From contig VGBR01000013.1 of assembly GCA_016870355.1 (NCBI GenBank), positions 1 to 64,000 on the forward strand: a DNA stretch of 64,000 nucleotides. The letters are read 5' to 3'. Shown here in pieces: positions 33,094 through 42,169 of this stretch. Numbering within the stretch: the first letter of the stretch is position 1; every line of letters begins with the position of its first letter. Below the pieces are notes generated by a model. The model saw only the letters and a program-made list of their open reading frames with translations, made no database searches and was not told where the DNA came from. The stretch is from Actinomycetota bacterium (GTDB lineage Bacteria; Actinomycetota; Acidimicrobiia; IMCC26256; PALSA-555). The translations under genes and the position numbers were made by a program.

Positions 33094-33099
33094 TATGAC
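33094..33099 (+). promoter_or_regulatory. Putative -10 box (TATGAC)
   Basis: TATGAC ends six bases before the ATG at 33106; leaderless-type spacing, no Shine-Dalgarno. Confidence 0.35.
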
Positions 33100-33105
33100 C
33101 GCGTG

Positions 33106-33984
33106 ATGTCACCATCGCAAACGCTTTCGCTTGCTGGTCGTGTTGCGATCGTGACCGGCGCCGGGCGAGGGCTCGGGCGTGCGCACGCACTTGCGCTGGC
33201 GTCGGCGGGTGCTCGGGTGGTGGTCAACAACCGGTCACCACAACCCGCGGCCGACGTCGTCGACGAGATCCGCGCCGTGGGCGGAGAAGCCGTCGCACAC
33301 GTCGGTGACGTGTCGGAGTGGTCAGTCGCGGAAGCGTTGATCGCCCAAGCCGTCGCCGAGCTCGGCGATCTGCACATCTTGGTCAACAACGCGGGCATTA
33401 CCCGCGATCGCATGAGCTTCAACATGACCGAAGACGAGTGGGACGACGTGGTGCGGGTGAACTTGAAGGGCCACTTCGCGCCGAGTCGGTTCGCCGGCGC
33501 GCATTGGCGTGCGCAGGGCGAGGCACTCGGTCGCCGAATCGTGAACACCACGAGCGAAGGCGGGCTGTTCCCGGCGCGCGGCCACGCGAACTACTCGGCG
33601 ACGAAAGCGGGCATCGTCGGCATCACGGTCGAGCTGGCATCGGAGCTGAGCAAGTACGGGGTGACGGTCAACGCGGTCGCGATGAGGGCGCGGACGCGCA
33701 TGACCGAGAACACGCCGTTGTTCGCGACGGAGGAGCCGGGTCCTGACCGGTACGACCCCGCGCACGCCGCGAAGGCCGTGACCTGGCTGTGCAGCGACGA
33801 TGCGGCGGATGTGACCGGTCAGGTGCTGTTGGTGATCGGGAGCCGAGTCAGCGTGGTCGGGCCGCTCGCGGTCTCGGCGCGCACGGAGCTCACCGACGAC
33901 TGGAAGGCTGAAGACCTCGTCTCGGCCAAGAGCACGCTCTTTCCCAACGGGGCCGCCAACGTGATCCAGGCACCGCCACCATGA
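33106..33984 (+). CDS. Short-chain dehydrogenase/reductase (FabG / peroxisomal hydroxyacyl-CoA dehydrogenase-like)
   Basis: 292 residues. NAD(P) motif [32 protein letters not shown], active Ser region RRIVNTTSEGG, catalytic YSATK, and a C-terminal extension of about 45 residues after the core (TELTDDWKAEDLV). The N-terminal pattern and extension resemble the hydroxyacyl-CoA dehydrogenase part of multifunctional beta-oxidation proteins. The ATG at 33106 was chosen for the -10 spacing; a GTG three bases earlier is possible. The stop overlaps the start of the next, broken, gene by four bases. Confidence 0.85.
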   Translation: MSPSQTLSLAGRVAIVTGAGRGLGRAHALALASAGARVVVNNRSPQPAADVVDEIRAVGGEAVAHVGDVSEWSVAEALIAQAVAELGDLHILVNNAGITRDRMSFNMTEDEWDDVVRVNLKGHFAPSRFAGAHWRAQGEALGRRIVNTTSEGGLFPARGHANYSATKAGIVGITVELASELSKYGVTVNAVAMRARTRMTENTPLFATEEPGPDRYDPAHAAKAVTWLCSDDAADVTGQVLLVIGSRVSVVGPLAVSARTELTDDWKAEDLVSAKSTLFPNGAANVIQAPPP

Positions 33985-34686
33985 GCCGGGCCTCAGGCGG
34001 ATCCACCGGCGCTGAATGGCCCCTCGGTACGTCGGACTCCGTGGCCGAAGAGATCCATCTTTCCAAGCGGTTCTTCCGGGCGACCGAATGGGCGGCCGAG
34101 TGCCACGTGGCCCGCGCCGCCGACGTTGGCCACGCCACTCCGTCACTCGGCCAGGTGCTCGGGATCGCGTCACTGCTCCTCGAAGACGGCGGCAGCGAAC
34201 GTGAGGCGATCGCCGCGATGCTCCTCGACGCGATCGGCGACGGCGATGTGCCGCTTGGCGAGATCCGCGAGGAGTTCGGCAAGAAGGTCACGAACTCGTC
34301 GCAGCCGCGGCCGACGCGCGCACTGACGCGGGGCGCGGTGCTCGCCGGCTCGATGCCGAGCGGTGGCGCGCCCGTCGCGACCACTCGCTGAAGTCGCTGC
34401 GCGAAGAAGACGACCCGAAGGTGCTCAGGGTGCGCGCGGCAGACGCGTTCCGCGATCTGCGCGTCTTCCTCACCGAGCTGCGCCGCCACGGCAACATCGC
34501 CTTTGCTCGCTTCCCGGTGCCGCCGGCGGAGCAGGTCGATCACTACCGCACGATGGTCAGCGCCTACACCGAGCTCATCCCGCGCACCCGACTCGACCAC
34601 GCGCCTGCGGTGCGTTGGTGGAGATGGACCGCCTCTTCGAGCTCGACACCGCCACCGCCGCTTGGCGCATTGCCCACGCCGCTTAG
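33981..34686 (+). pseudogene. Degenerate HD-domain (p)ppGpp hydrolase-like gene with two frameshifts
   Basis: The first frame starts with ATG at 33981 and reads GQVLGIASLLLEDGGSEREA, then AAMLLDAIGDGDVPLGEIREEFG. This aligns with small RelA/SpoT-type HD hydrolases, but the HD motif itself has become LD. Near 34293 the protein continues in a second frame (ELVAAAADARTDAGRGARRL, RVRAADAFRDLRVFLTELRR), and near 34612 in a third (LVEMDRLFELDTATAAWRI) to a stop at 34684-34686. Two one-base deletions plus the lost catalytic His suggest decay, though sequencing errors could cause the shifts. Confidence 0.6.
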
Positions 34687-34712
34687 GGCGGGGGACGCAG
34701 GCCTCCCCCGCC
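34687..34712 (+). terminator. GC-rich hairpin after the HD pseudogene
   Basis: GGCGGGGGA (34687-34695) pairs with TCCCCCGCC (34704-34712) around an eight-base loop, directly after the last stop codon. No U run follows, so it is a candidate terminator or attenuator rather than a standard one. Confidence 0.5.
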
Positions 34713-34797
34713 AGCCCCCTCCGGCGCGACCCGCACCGCGCCGCCGCGGTTGATCGGCGGCGAAGCCACCGATCGGGCGAGCCAATCGATCCCGCCG

Positions 34798-34803
34798 TAC
34801 GAT
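34798..34803 (+). promoter_or_regulatory. Putative -10 box (TACGAT)
   Basis: TACGAT ends seven bases before the ATG at 34811. The intervening bases TGAAGAG give only a weak Shine-Dalgarno match. Confidence 0.4.
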
Positions 34804-34810
34804 TGAAGAG

Positions 34811-35992
34811 ATGGAAGAGCTTCCGTACGCGGCGTTCGATGCGGACAACCACTACTACGAGGCGCTTGACGCGTTCACGCGCCACTTGGATCCTCGACAC
34901 GGGTGGCGGTGTGTGCAGTGGGCCGAGATCGACGGGCGCCGCTACCACGTCGTCGGCGGGCAGGTCAGTCGGGCGGTCGTGAACCCGACGTTCGACCCGA
35001 TCGCCAAGGCTGGGGCGATGCACGACTACTTCCGCGGCAACCCCGACCAGAAGAGCCCGCTCGAGTTCCTGCGCGACCGTGAGCCGATCCGGCCCGAGTA
35101 CCGCGACCGCGACGTCCGCCTCGGCGTGATGGACGAGCAGGGCATCGAGAAGATCTGGCTGTTCCCCACGCTCGCCATCCTCTACGAAGAGCTCCTCAAG
35201 CACGACCCCAAGGCCGTGACCCTCACGTTCACCGCGTTCAATCGCTGGCTCGAGGAAGACTGGGGCTGCAACTACCGCGGTCGCATCTTCACCGCGCCGT
35301 ACCTCTCTCTGTGTGACGTCGATTGGGCCGTGCGCGAGCTCGAGTGGGCGCTCGACCACGACGCGCGCGTCGTCGTGATGCGTCCGGCCGCACCGACGAC
35401 GCGCAGCGGTCAGCTCTCGCCCGGTGACCCCGCGTTCGATCCGTTCTGGGCGCGCGCCGCCGAAGCCGGCATCACCGTGGTCGTGCACGCGGGCGACAGT
35501 GGCTACTCGAGCCAGGGCTACGCCAAGGACGGGTTCGCTGCCACGTTCGAAGGCGCAGGCCGCCCGTCGATCAAGGTGCTCGCGATCGAGCGCGCCGCGT
35601 ACGACTTCCTGCTGTCGCTGTCGTTCGACAAGCTCTACGAGCGCTTCCCCAACCTGCGCGTCGCGTCGGTCGAGAACGGCTCGGAGTTCCTCCCCGATCT
35701 CTTCCGCAAGCTGAAGTCGCAGGTACGCAGGATGCCGGGCTACTTCGGCGACGATCCGGCCGAGTCGTTCCGCGAGCACGTGTGGATCAACCCGTTCTGG
35801 GAGGACGACGTCTACGAGGTCGTCGATCTCATGGGCGCCGACCGGGTGATCTTCGGCTCCGACTGGCCGCACATCGAGGGCATGCCGGAGCCGCTCGACT
35901 ACGCGGCCGAGGTGAAGGAGCTCGACGACGACGCGCGGCGCCTCGTGCTGCGCGACAACGCGCTCGCACTCAACGAGCGCCGCGCTGGGTAG
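34811..35992 (+). CDS. Amidohydrolase-related (amidohydrolase 2) family protein
   Basis: 393 residues of the TIM-barrel amidohydrolase family that includes aminocarboxymuconate-semialdehyde decarboxylase. The first metal motif is altered (DADNHYYE instead of DxHxH); ITVVVHAGDSGY supplies a conserved His and RVIFGSDWPHIEGMP the final Asp. PNLRVASVENGSEFLPDLF is a conserved strand-helix. Many actinobacterial copies occur next to lipid and aromatic pathway genes. A metal-dependent hydrolase or decarboxylase is likely; the substrate is unknown. Confidence 0.82.
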   Translation: MEELPYAAFDADNHYYEALDAFTRHLDPRHGWRCVQWAEIDGRRYHVVGGQVSRAVVNPTFDPIAKAGAMHDYFRGNPDQKSPLEFLRDREPIRPEYRDRDVRLGVMDEQGIEKIWLFPTLAILYEELLKHDPKAVTLTFTAFNRWLEEDWGCNYRGRIFTAPYLSLCDVDWAVRELEWALDHDARVVVMRPAAPTTRSGQLSPGDPAFDPFWARAAEAGITVVVHAGDSGYSSQGYAKDGFAATFEGAGRPSIKVLAIERAAYDFLLSLSFDKLYERFPNLRVASVENGSEFLPDLFRKLKSQVRRMPGYFGDDPAESFREHVWINPFWEDDVYEVVDLMGADRVIFGSDWPHIEGMPEPLDYAAEVKELDDDARRLVLRDNALALNERRAG

Positions 35993-36001
35993 CCCGTCGC
36001 C

Positions 36002-36676
36002 ATGACAGTGGTCGTCGACTGGGCGCGATCGCTGGGTGACGTCGTGCGCGGCTTGCCGCGCTCACTGCCGCCGGGCGTGCTCCCCTACCTGGCTCGCTCG
36101 GCCAACTCGTTGCGCAAGGTCCGCACGCCTCGACAGGCCGTCGAGGTGTTCGAGACCGAGACCGAGCGCGTCCTCACCGTCGTGATGCCGCTGCTGATCG
36201 AGCACCCGCTGCCGGTTCGGAGCCAAGCCGCGGCGAAGGCCCTCGTGGGTGGTACCGGCGGCGTGGCCGCGGCCGGGCAGGAAGCCGAGGCGCTGGCCGC
36301 GATCATGTCGAACGGCGCCGCGCTGTTACCGCTGTTGCCGGTCATGCTGGCGACGAACCTCCTGGCGTTGACCGTCGAGGTGGCCGTGGCCGCGTCGCTG
36401 CGGGTGCACCAGCTGCGCGATGCCGGCATCGAGCCTGATCCCAACCAAGTCGCCCGCGACGTGATCGTTGCGATGACCGGCGCACCATCCGACGACCACG
36501 GGATGGGGCAGTACGTGACGAAGAAGGTGGTGAAGACGATCGTCGCCCGGGTGCTCTCCCGGTGGACGAAGTCGCTCGTCCCGCTCGCGGGCATCGCGTA
36601 CTCGAGCTGGGATGCGCAGCGGACCGTGGACGCCATCACTGCGTTGGCGCTGCCCGAGGCGGAAGCAGACCTCTAG
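36002..36676 (+). CDS. Hypothetical protein, EcsC-like
   Basis: 224 residues. Two hydrophobic stretches (about 103-135, LLPLLPVMLATNLLALTVEVAVAAS split by short breaks) lie between amphipathic helices; SLRVHQLRDAGIEPDPNQVARDV is reminiscent of the EcsC family, whose function is unknown. The assignment is by eye and tentative. It starts nine bases after the amidohydrolase stop and ends with a TAG whose bases are part of a TAGGCT -10-like box for the next gene. Likely membrane-associated. Confidence 0.55.
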   Translation: MTVVVDWARSLGDVVRGLPRSLPPGVLPYLARSANSLRKVRTPRQAVEVFETETERVLTVVMPLLIEHPLPVRSQAAAKALVGGTGGVAAAGQEAEALAAIMSNGAALLPLLPVMLATNLLALTVEVAVAASLRVHQLRDAGIEPDPNQVARDVIVAMTGAPSDDHGMGQYVTKKVVKTIVARVLSRWTKSLVPLAGIAYSSWDAQRTVDAITALALPEAEADL

Positions 36677-36687
36677 GCTCCGGCGCC

Positions 36688-37350
36688 ATGGACGAACGCC
36701 ATCGCGAGTACGTCGAGTACTACCGCGTGCGCACCGCGAAGTACGACGGCAGCACGATCTACCAGGAGTCGGCTCGTACGGAACACGCGCTGCTCGACGC
36801 GTTCGAGCAGTCGGCCACCCTGGAGGAAGCCGCCGAGAAGGTCACGGCCGGCAACCTCGCCACTGCGAACGCGATCGCGCTGCTCAACGACCAGTGGCGG
36901 GCCCGGCTCGAGGTGTACGAGGAGCTCGAGGAGACGGTGAAGGCCGAGGCGCCGCGCCAGGTGATGGCCGCGGTCGAGGGCGTCACCGACGTGGTCGATG
37001 CCACGAGTCGCGTGAACCGCGTGCTCGCGGCCGGCGCGATCGCCGAGACCGCCGACGAGCTGCACCGGGTCGAGTTCGTCGGCGATCTCGCGGTGATGGA
37101 GCAGCTCGAGGTGTACCGGCGCGCCGAGATCCCCGATCGCTGGCGCTCCCTCTACGACGCCGAGATCGCCAGGACCGAACAGGACGGTCGCGAGGTCGCG
37201 GCCGAAGTCGCGGCCAAGCGCGCGCTGGTGCCCGATTGGAAGCTCGACCACGACGAGCTCTGGGAGACGCGCCACCGGCGGCGCATCCCGATCTCCGACG
37301 ACGCGCTGCGTGCCCGGATCGAGCAGCACCGCGCGCTGGAGTGGGGCTGA
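36688..37350 (+). CDS. Hypothetical helical protein
   Basis: 220 residues, almost entirely helical and charged (many Glu, Arg, Ala), without membrane segments or Cys. Notable segments are HREYVEYYRVRTAKYDG, LNDQWRARLEVYEELEETVK and VTDVVDATSRVNRVLAAGA. No family was recognised. A TAGGCT box (36674-36679) is eight bases upstream of the ATG. Its TGA shares one base with the next ATG (TGATG at 37348-37352), so the two products are made in a coupled way and may interact. Confidence 0.65.
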   Translation: MDERHREYVEYYRVRTAKYDGSTIYQESARTEHALLDAFEQSATLEEAAEKVTAGNLATANAIALLNDQWRARLEVYEELEETVKAEAPRQVMAAVEGVTDVVDATSRVNRVLAAGAIAETADELHRVEFVGDLAVMEQLEVYRRAEIPDRWRSLYDAEIARTEQDGREVAAEVAAKRALVPDWKLDHDELWETRHRRRIPISDDALRARIEQHRALEWG

Positions 37351-38417
37351 TGCCGGTACCACCCGATCAGATCGCGACCATGCTCGGGCCGATGCGTGAC
37401 CAGCTCGCGCAGGCGGAGGCGGACGGCGCAGCCGACGCGGCACCCACCGACTTCGCCGACGCGCGAGCCGCGCTCGACCAGATGGAGGCGCTCGCCGCCG
37501 AGTCCGCCGACATGGGCGAGTGGAGCCAGGTCCTCGCCCGGGACGGCTGGTGGCAACGGTTCACCGACCCGTACACGCGTGCGCTCGTGGCCGTCGGTGA
37601 GAAGAAGTACGGCGGCGCGGGTGGTGCAGGTGCGCCGCCTGACGATGCCACGATGCTCGCGAACATGGTCGGGGTGTTCGAGCAGTCGATCACCCAACTC
37701 GCCGGGAACCCCGACGAGGCCCATCTCGTGCCGGTGCTGCGCGAGGTGGTGGACCTCGGGAAGTCGGGCCTGTCGTTCCCCAGGTTCCTGCGCGAGCTCG
37801 AGCTGCGCGGCATCAACCAGCAGATGCTCGGGCTGAGCGTGCAGCGCCACCATCTGGAGGCACAGGCCCAGCAGGCCCGCGACCTGCTCGACCCCGCGCG
37901 CGAGCAGATGGCCACCGCCCTCGTCGCCGCGTACGACGGCCTCGCCGGTCGCAACGAGCTCGGCGTGGTCGACCCGCTCGAGTTCGAGCTCGCCCGGCTC
38001 CGGGTCGAGCACGAATGGGCACCGGTGATCGCCCGCCAGGACTACGTCGCCGAGCGCACCCCGCTCGTCGTGTTCCTCCTGATCGACTGGATCGACGCGC
38101 ACACGTCGTGGGCGCCGAAGGACGAGCGCTTCCTCGGCGACAACGCGGCCCAGACGAAGGAGAACATCGAGCGCACCCAGCAGTGCAACCCGGGCTTCGT
38201 TCGAGTGCGTCTCGATCTGCTGTCCGAGGCGATCGGGCTCGACTTCCCCGCACTCTTCGACGAGCCGATCTTCCCTCAGGTGCGAAAGAACGGTGGTCCG
38301 TACTTCAGCGACGAGCGGGTCGACATCGCGCGCGCGCTCGAGCCGGCGTGCACGCCCGGCGCGTCACCCCCCGACGACCTCCTGGCGAGAGCCGCGGCCA
38401 TCGGTCCGAACTCCTGA
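37350..38417 (+). CDS. Hypothetical helical protein
   Basis: 355 residues, soluble and mostly helical. Features are a Gly/Ala/Pro-rich linker at about 90-97 (GGAGGAGAPP), a DLGKSGLSFPRFLRELELRG segment, and a tail with LVVFLLIDWIDAHTSWAPKD and NPGFVRVRLDLLSEAIGLDF. No catalytic motif or family was recognised. Translationally coupled to the preceding gene, so the pair probably functions together. The gene ends just before the convergent DUF2236 gene. Confidence 0.65.
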   Translation: MPVPPDQIATMLGPMRDQLAQAEADGAADAAPTDFADARAALDQMEALAAESADMGEWSQVLARDGWWQRFTDPYTRALVAVGEKKYGGAGGAGAPPDDATMLANMVGVFEQSITQLAGNPDEAHLVPVLREVVDLGKSGLSFPRFLRELELRGINQQMLGLSVQRHHLEAQAQQARDLLDPAREQMATALVAAYDGLAGRNELGVVDPLEFELARLRVEHEWAPVIARQDYVAERTPLVVFLLIDWIDAHTSWAPKDERFLGDNAAQTKENIERTQQCNPGFVRVRLDLLSEAIGLDFPALFDEPIFPQVRKNGGPYFSDERVDIARALEPACTPGASPPDDLLARAAAIGPNS

Positions 38418-38432
38418 GCGCGCTCGCTCGGC

Positions 38433-39341
38433 CTACCTTCGGTCGCTTCGGCGGCGCGCGGTCGCAAGCGTGGGTGACTCGCCGAGGGACCACCGCACTG
38501 CGTTGACGACGCCACGCGTCGTGGGACGCACGCCGAGCGGCCCGAGCAGCGGAGGGATGACCAGACCCAGCTCGAGCTGCGCGGCGAGCGGCAGCAGCTC
38601 GATCGCCGCGGCGGCCACGACCGCGTAGAACGGCCGCACGCGCAGCGGCATCGGCGGGATCATCAGGAAGCGTGCCGCGGCACGCGCGTCCGCGGTCGCG
38701 TCGAGCTCGTACGACGCGAGCACTGCCGTGAGCTCCGCGGTCGTGCACGGCACCGGGTCGGCACCGAAGGCGTGCGCCACCACCGCCATCTCGGCCACGT
38801 AGCGGTCGGCCTCGGCGTCGGACAGCGGGGTCGGGCCATACCGGCGGTACGCGGCGAGGAAGCTGTCGATCTCGGTGGCGTGCACCCAGGCCAGCAGCAC
38901 CGCATCGTCCGCGGAGTAGGGGCGACCGTCGGGCGCGATCCCGCGCACCTTGCGGTGCACCTGCTTCACGCGCTCGACCGCGGCGTGGGCTTCGTCGCTC
39001 GTGCCGTAGGTGGTCGCCACGATGAACGCGCTCGTGCGATGCAGACGACCCCAGGGATCGTGCCGGTAGTCGGAGTGCTGCGCCACGCCCGCCATCGCGA
39101 GCGGGTGGAGGGTCTGGTACAGGAGCGCGCGCAGCCCACCGATCAGTGTCGACAGGTCGGCGTGCACGCGCCACGCCACTGAGTCGGCGCCGAACCATCC
39201 GGCATCACCGTGGGCCGCGACCTGGGGTCCGAGCGCATCCCCCGTCGCGCGGCCACGGACCGCCTGCGCGACGACGCCGCGCAACCGTGCACCGATGCCA
39301 TCGACCACCCCGAACGGATCGACGGGCAGCTCCACCTTCAC
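38433..39341 (-). CDS. DUF2236 (oxygenase MpaB / latex-clearing-type) family protein
   Basis: 302 residues from a GTG at 39341. Conserved family pieces are GGLRALLYQTLHPLAMAGVAQHSDY, DPWGRLHRTSAFIVATTYG, LLAWVHATEIDSFLAAYRRYG and LMIPPMPLRVRPFYAVVAAAA. DUF2236 includes haem b latex-clearing oxygenases and the rubber/terpenoid oxygenase MpaB; the His residues in the first two segments fit a haem or catalytic site. The substrate is unknown. Divergent from the acyl-CoA synthetase gene with 33 bases between starts. Confidence 0.8.
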   Translation of the reverse strand: MKVELPVDPFGVVDGIGARLRGVVAQAVRGRATGDALGPQVAAHGDAGWFGADSVAWRVHADLSTLIGGLRALLYQTLHPLAMAGVAQHSDYRHDPWGRLHRTSAFIVATTYGTSDEAHAAVERVKQVHRKVRGIAPDGRPYSADDAVLLAWVHATEIDSFLAAYRRYGPTPLSDAEADRYVAEMAVVAHAFGADPVPCTTAELTAVLASYELDATADARAAARFLMIPPMPLRVRPFYAVVAAAAIELLPLAAQLELGLVIPPLLGPLGVRPTTRGVVNAVRWSLGESPTLATARRRSDRR

Positions 39342-39362
39342 GGCTCCACTCTTGCACCGTCG

Positions 39363-39368
39363 TAACCT
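39363..39368 (+). promoter_or_regulatory. Putative -10 box (TAACCT)
   Basis: TAACCT ends six bases before the ATG at 39375, separated only by C residues; no Shine-Dalgarno. Confidence 0.45.
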
Positions 39369-39374
39369 CCCCCC

Positions 39375-40964
39375 ATGCCGGGATGGAACTTCGCCGCGGT
39401 GTGGCACGGGATCGCGGAGATCGTGCCCGACCGCGAGGCGGTCGTGTGCGGCGAACGGCGAGTCTCGTGGGGCGAACTCGACGACCGCGCCGCGCGGCTG
39501 GCGTCGCACCTCTGGAGCGAGGGGCTGCGACCCGGCGACAAGGTCGCGATCGACTGCACGAACCGGCCCGAGTACCTCGAGACGTACTTCGGTGCGTTGA
39601 AGCTGGGATGCGTCCCGGTCAACGTCAACTACCGCTACGTCACCGACGAGGTGCGCTACGTCCTCGACAACTCCGATGCGAAGGCGATCGTGCACGACCC
39701 CGCGTTCGCGACGACGGTGCAGGAGGCCATCGCCGGGCTGCCGGCGGACCGGCGTCCGAGCTCGCTTCAGACCGGCAACGAGTACGAGCAGGCGCTCGAC
39801 GCCGCCTCGGCCGACGGCCCGTGGACCGCGCGCACGCCCGACGGTGACGACCTCTCCTTCCTCTACACAGGGGGCACCACGGGCATGCCGAAGGGGGTGA
39901 TGTGGCGCAACGACGACCTGTACGTGTCGTTGTGGCAGCTGTCCCGGCCGGGCACCGAGCCACCCGATCCGGTCGCCGCAGCCAAGGCCGGGAAGCGCAC
40001 CGGCATCTCGCTCCCGGCGTGCCCACTCATGCACGGGACGGGGTTGCACACCGCGCTGTCGACGCTCGCGGGGGCATCGACGGTCGTGCTCGTCGACCGG
40101 GTCGGCCTGGATGCCGAGCTGTTGTGGAGCGAGATCGAGCGCAACGACGTCGCCGTGCTCACGATCGTGGGCGACCCGTTCGCGCGCCCGTTGCTCGCCG
40201 CGCTCGACGCGGAGCCCAAGCGCTGGGACCTCTCGGCGTTGCGCGCGATCACGTCGTCGGGTGCGACATGGAGCCCGGAGACGAAGGCCGCGCTCCTCGA
40301 GCGACTTCCCCAGGTGCGACTGTTCGACTCGCTCGGCTCCTCGGAGGGACTGATGAGTCGAACCGTGTCGAGCGTCACCACGGAGATCGCGCCGGCACGG
40401 TTCGCCGTGAACGCCAACGTGAAGGTGTTCGACGAGCAGACGAGCGCGGAGGTGGCCCCCGGGAGCGGTGACGTCGGCTTCGTTGGTGTGACCGGTCCGA
40501 TTCCCCTCGGCTACTACAAGGACGAGGAGAAGACGAACGCGACGTTTCGGGTCATCGACGGTGTGCGCTACTCGATACCTGGCGACTACGCCACGGTGGA
40601 TGCCGACGGGTCGATCCAGCTGCTCGGGCGCGGCTCGGCGTGCATCAACACCGGTGGCGAGAAGGTGTACCCAGAAGAGGTGGAGCTCGTGCTGCGCGAG
40701 CACCCCTTGGTGTTCGACTGCGTGATCATCGGCGTTCCCGACCCGCGCTTCGGTGAGAAGGTCGTCGCGCTCGTACAGCCCACGCCCGGACACACCGTCG
40801 ACATCACCGAGCTCCAGGCGTGGACCACCGATCGCCTCGCGGGGTACAAGCGGCCAAAGCAGGTGTTCCTCGTCGACTCACTCGAGCGCAGCGCGGCCGG
40901 GAAGGCGAACTACCCGCGCCTGCGCGAGCTCGCGGTCAGGCTCGCGACCACCACCACGACCTGA
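39375..40964 (+). CDS. Acyl-CoA synthetase (AMP-forming, FadD-like)
   Basis: 529 residues of the adenylate-forming superfamily. The ATP loop is LYTGGTTGMPKGVMW, the second core motif is DSLGSSEGLMS, the hinge region is IPGDYATVDADGSIQLLGRG, and the C-terminal GGEKVYPEEVE and catalytic Lys region RSAAGKANYPR are present. It activates a carboxylic acid with ATP and CoA to an acyl-CoA, likely a lipid or sterol side chain given the crotonases and thioesterases nearby. It has its own leaderless-type promoter and is followed by a convergent terminator. Confidence 0.88.
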   Translation: MPGWNFAAVWHGIAEIVPDREAVVCGERRVSWGELDDRAARLASHLWSEGLRPGDKVAIDCTNRPEYLETYFGALKLGCVPVNVNYRYVTDEVRYVLDNSDAKAIVHDPAFATTVQEAIAGLPADRRPSSLQTGNEYEQALDAASADGPWTARTPDGDDLSFLYTGGTTGMPKGVMWRNDDLYVSLWQLSRPGTEPPDPVAAAKAGKRTGISLPACPLMHGTGLHTALSTLAGASTVVLVDRVGLDAELLWSEIERNDVAVLTIVGDPFARPLLAALDAEPKRWDLSALRAITSSGATWSPETKAALLERLPQVRLFDSLGSSEGLMSRTVSSVTTEIAPARFAVNANVKVFDEQTSAEVAPGSGDVGFVGVTGPIPLGYYKDEEKTNATFRVIDGVRYSIPGDYATVDADGSIQLLGRGSACINTGGEKVYPEEVELVLREHPLVFDCVIIGVPDPRFGEKVVALVQPTPGHTVDITELQAWTTDRLAGYKRPKQVFLVDSLERSAAGKANYPRLRELAVRLATTTTT

Positions 40965-40985
40965 CCCCATCTTGGGTGGGTCAGG
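40960..40985. terminator. Hairpin between convergent acyl-CoA synthetase and E2 genes
   Basis: CCTGACCC (40960-40967) pairs with GGGTCAGG (40978-40985), with an inner CCA/TGG pairing in the loop. It overlaps both gene ends (stop codons at 40962-40964 and 40981-40983). Confidence 0.55.
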
Positions 40986-42105
40986 TCGCGGGCGTGAGCT
41001 CGGGCTCCCAGTCGTGGGTCTGGAGGATCGCGGCCACCCGGGCCGTGAAGGCGGCGGCGTGGGCGCCGTCGATGCCCCGATGGTCGAACGACAGCCCCAA
41101 GGTGCCGACGGCATGGATGGTGATGCCCTCGCCGCCGTCGCCCGTCGGCAGCATGACCGGGCGACGGCGCACGGTGTCGGTGGCGAGGATGCCGACCTGG
41201 GGCTGGTTGATGATCGGCACCGAGAGGATCGTGCCGTGCGGTCCCGGGTTGGTGACGGTGAACGTGCCTCCGGTGACGTCGTCGGGGCCGAGTCGTTGCT
41301 CACGTGCGCGCGTCGCGAGGTCGGCGATGCGCTGCGCGAGGTCGGCGACACCGAGGCGGTCGGCGTCGTGCACGACCGGCACGATCAGTCCTTCGTGCTC
41401 GAGGTCGACGGCGATGCCGAGGTGCACGCGGTGCCGTACGAGGAGCCCGTCGTCGACGACCGACGCGTTGAGGTTCGGGAACTCGCCGAGGGCCGCGCAG
41501 ACCGCGCGGGCGACGAAGGGGAGGTACGTGAGCGAGAAGCCCTCGCGCTCCTTCCAGGCGTCGGCGTGAACCCGGCGCAGGCGGTCGATCCGCTCGAAGT
41601 CGGCTTCGACCGCGCAGAAGGCATGGGCGGCGCTCGAGACGGACTCGCGGAGGTTCGTGGCGATGCGCCGGCGGATCTTCGAGAACGGAACCAGCGTCTC
41701 CTCATCCACCGGGTCCGCGGGCCCGACGGCCGCGGGGACTGGCGGTGCGGCCGGCGCGTCCTCGGGTGCGGGCACGGCTTCGTCGGCGTCGGATGCGGCG
41801 TCGCGCGATGACACGCGAATCGGTGCCGGCGGCGGCGGCTCGGCGCCGTCGGCCGGGGTGGTCTCGCTCGGGGGGGTCTCGCTCGGGGTGGGCTCGGCGC
41901 CGGCGGCGGCCGGCTCGGGCCGCGGCGCACCGGACTCGGGAGCGTCGGTCGACCCGACAGCCCGGGCCTCGATCACGGCCTCGACGTCGCCACGGGTGAT
42001 GCGACCGCCGTTGCCGGTGCCTTGCACGTCTTGGGCCGCGATGCCGTGCTCGGCCAGCAGCCGACGGACGACGGGTGACAGGAAGCCGCCCTGGGACCTG
42101 CGCAT
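40981..42105 (-). CDS. 2-oxoacid dehydrogenase E2 acyltransferase lacking a lipoyl domain
   Basis: 374 residues. The peripheral subunit-binding domain begins at once (FLSPVVRRLLAEHGIAAQDV, about 8-45, with GTGNGGRITRGDV), followed by a long Ala/Pro/Glu-rich flexible linker (about 50-145) and the catalytic acyltransferase domain, with active site SFDHRGIDGAHAAAF (His and Asp). No lipoyl domain (no DK[A/S] lipoyl lysine) lies upstream in any frame as far as the divergent E1 gene. Most E2 proteins have one to three. It may use a lipoyl domain on another protein, or have lost it. Start at ATG 42105; a GTG nine bases earlier is possible. Confidence 0.8.
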   Translation of the reverse strand: MRRSQGGFLSPVVRRLLAEHGIAAQDVQGTGNGGRITRGDVEAVIEARAVGSTDAPESGAPRPEPAAAGAEPTPSETPPSETTPADGAEPPPPAPIRVSSRDAASDADEAVPAPEDAPAAPPVPAAVGPADPVDEETLVPFSKIRRRIATNLRESVSSAAHAFCAVEADFERIDRLRRVHADAWKEREGFSLTYLPFVARAVCAALGEFPNLNASVVDDGLLVRHRVHLGIAVDLEHEGLIVPVVHDADRLGVADLAQRIADLATRAREQRLGPDDVTGGTFTVTNPGPHGTILSVPIINQPQVGILATDTVRRRPVMLPTGDGGEGITIHAVGTLGLSFDHRGIDGAHAAAFTARVAAILQTHDWEPELTPAT

Positions 42106-42169
42106 CGCGCTCACCGTATCCACACCGGGCGTCGGGCGCGCTCTGGTGCTCCCCGTACTCACACCGGCG

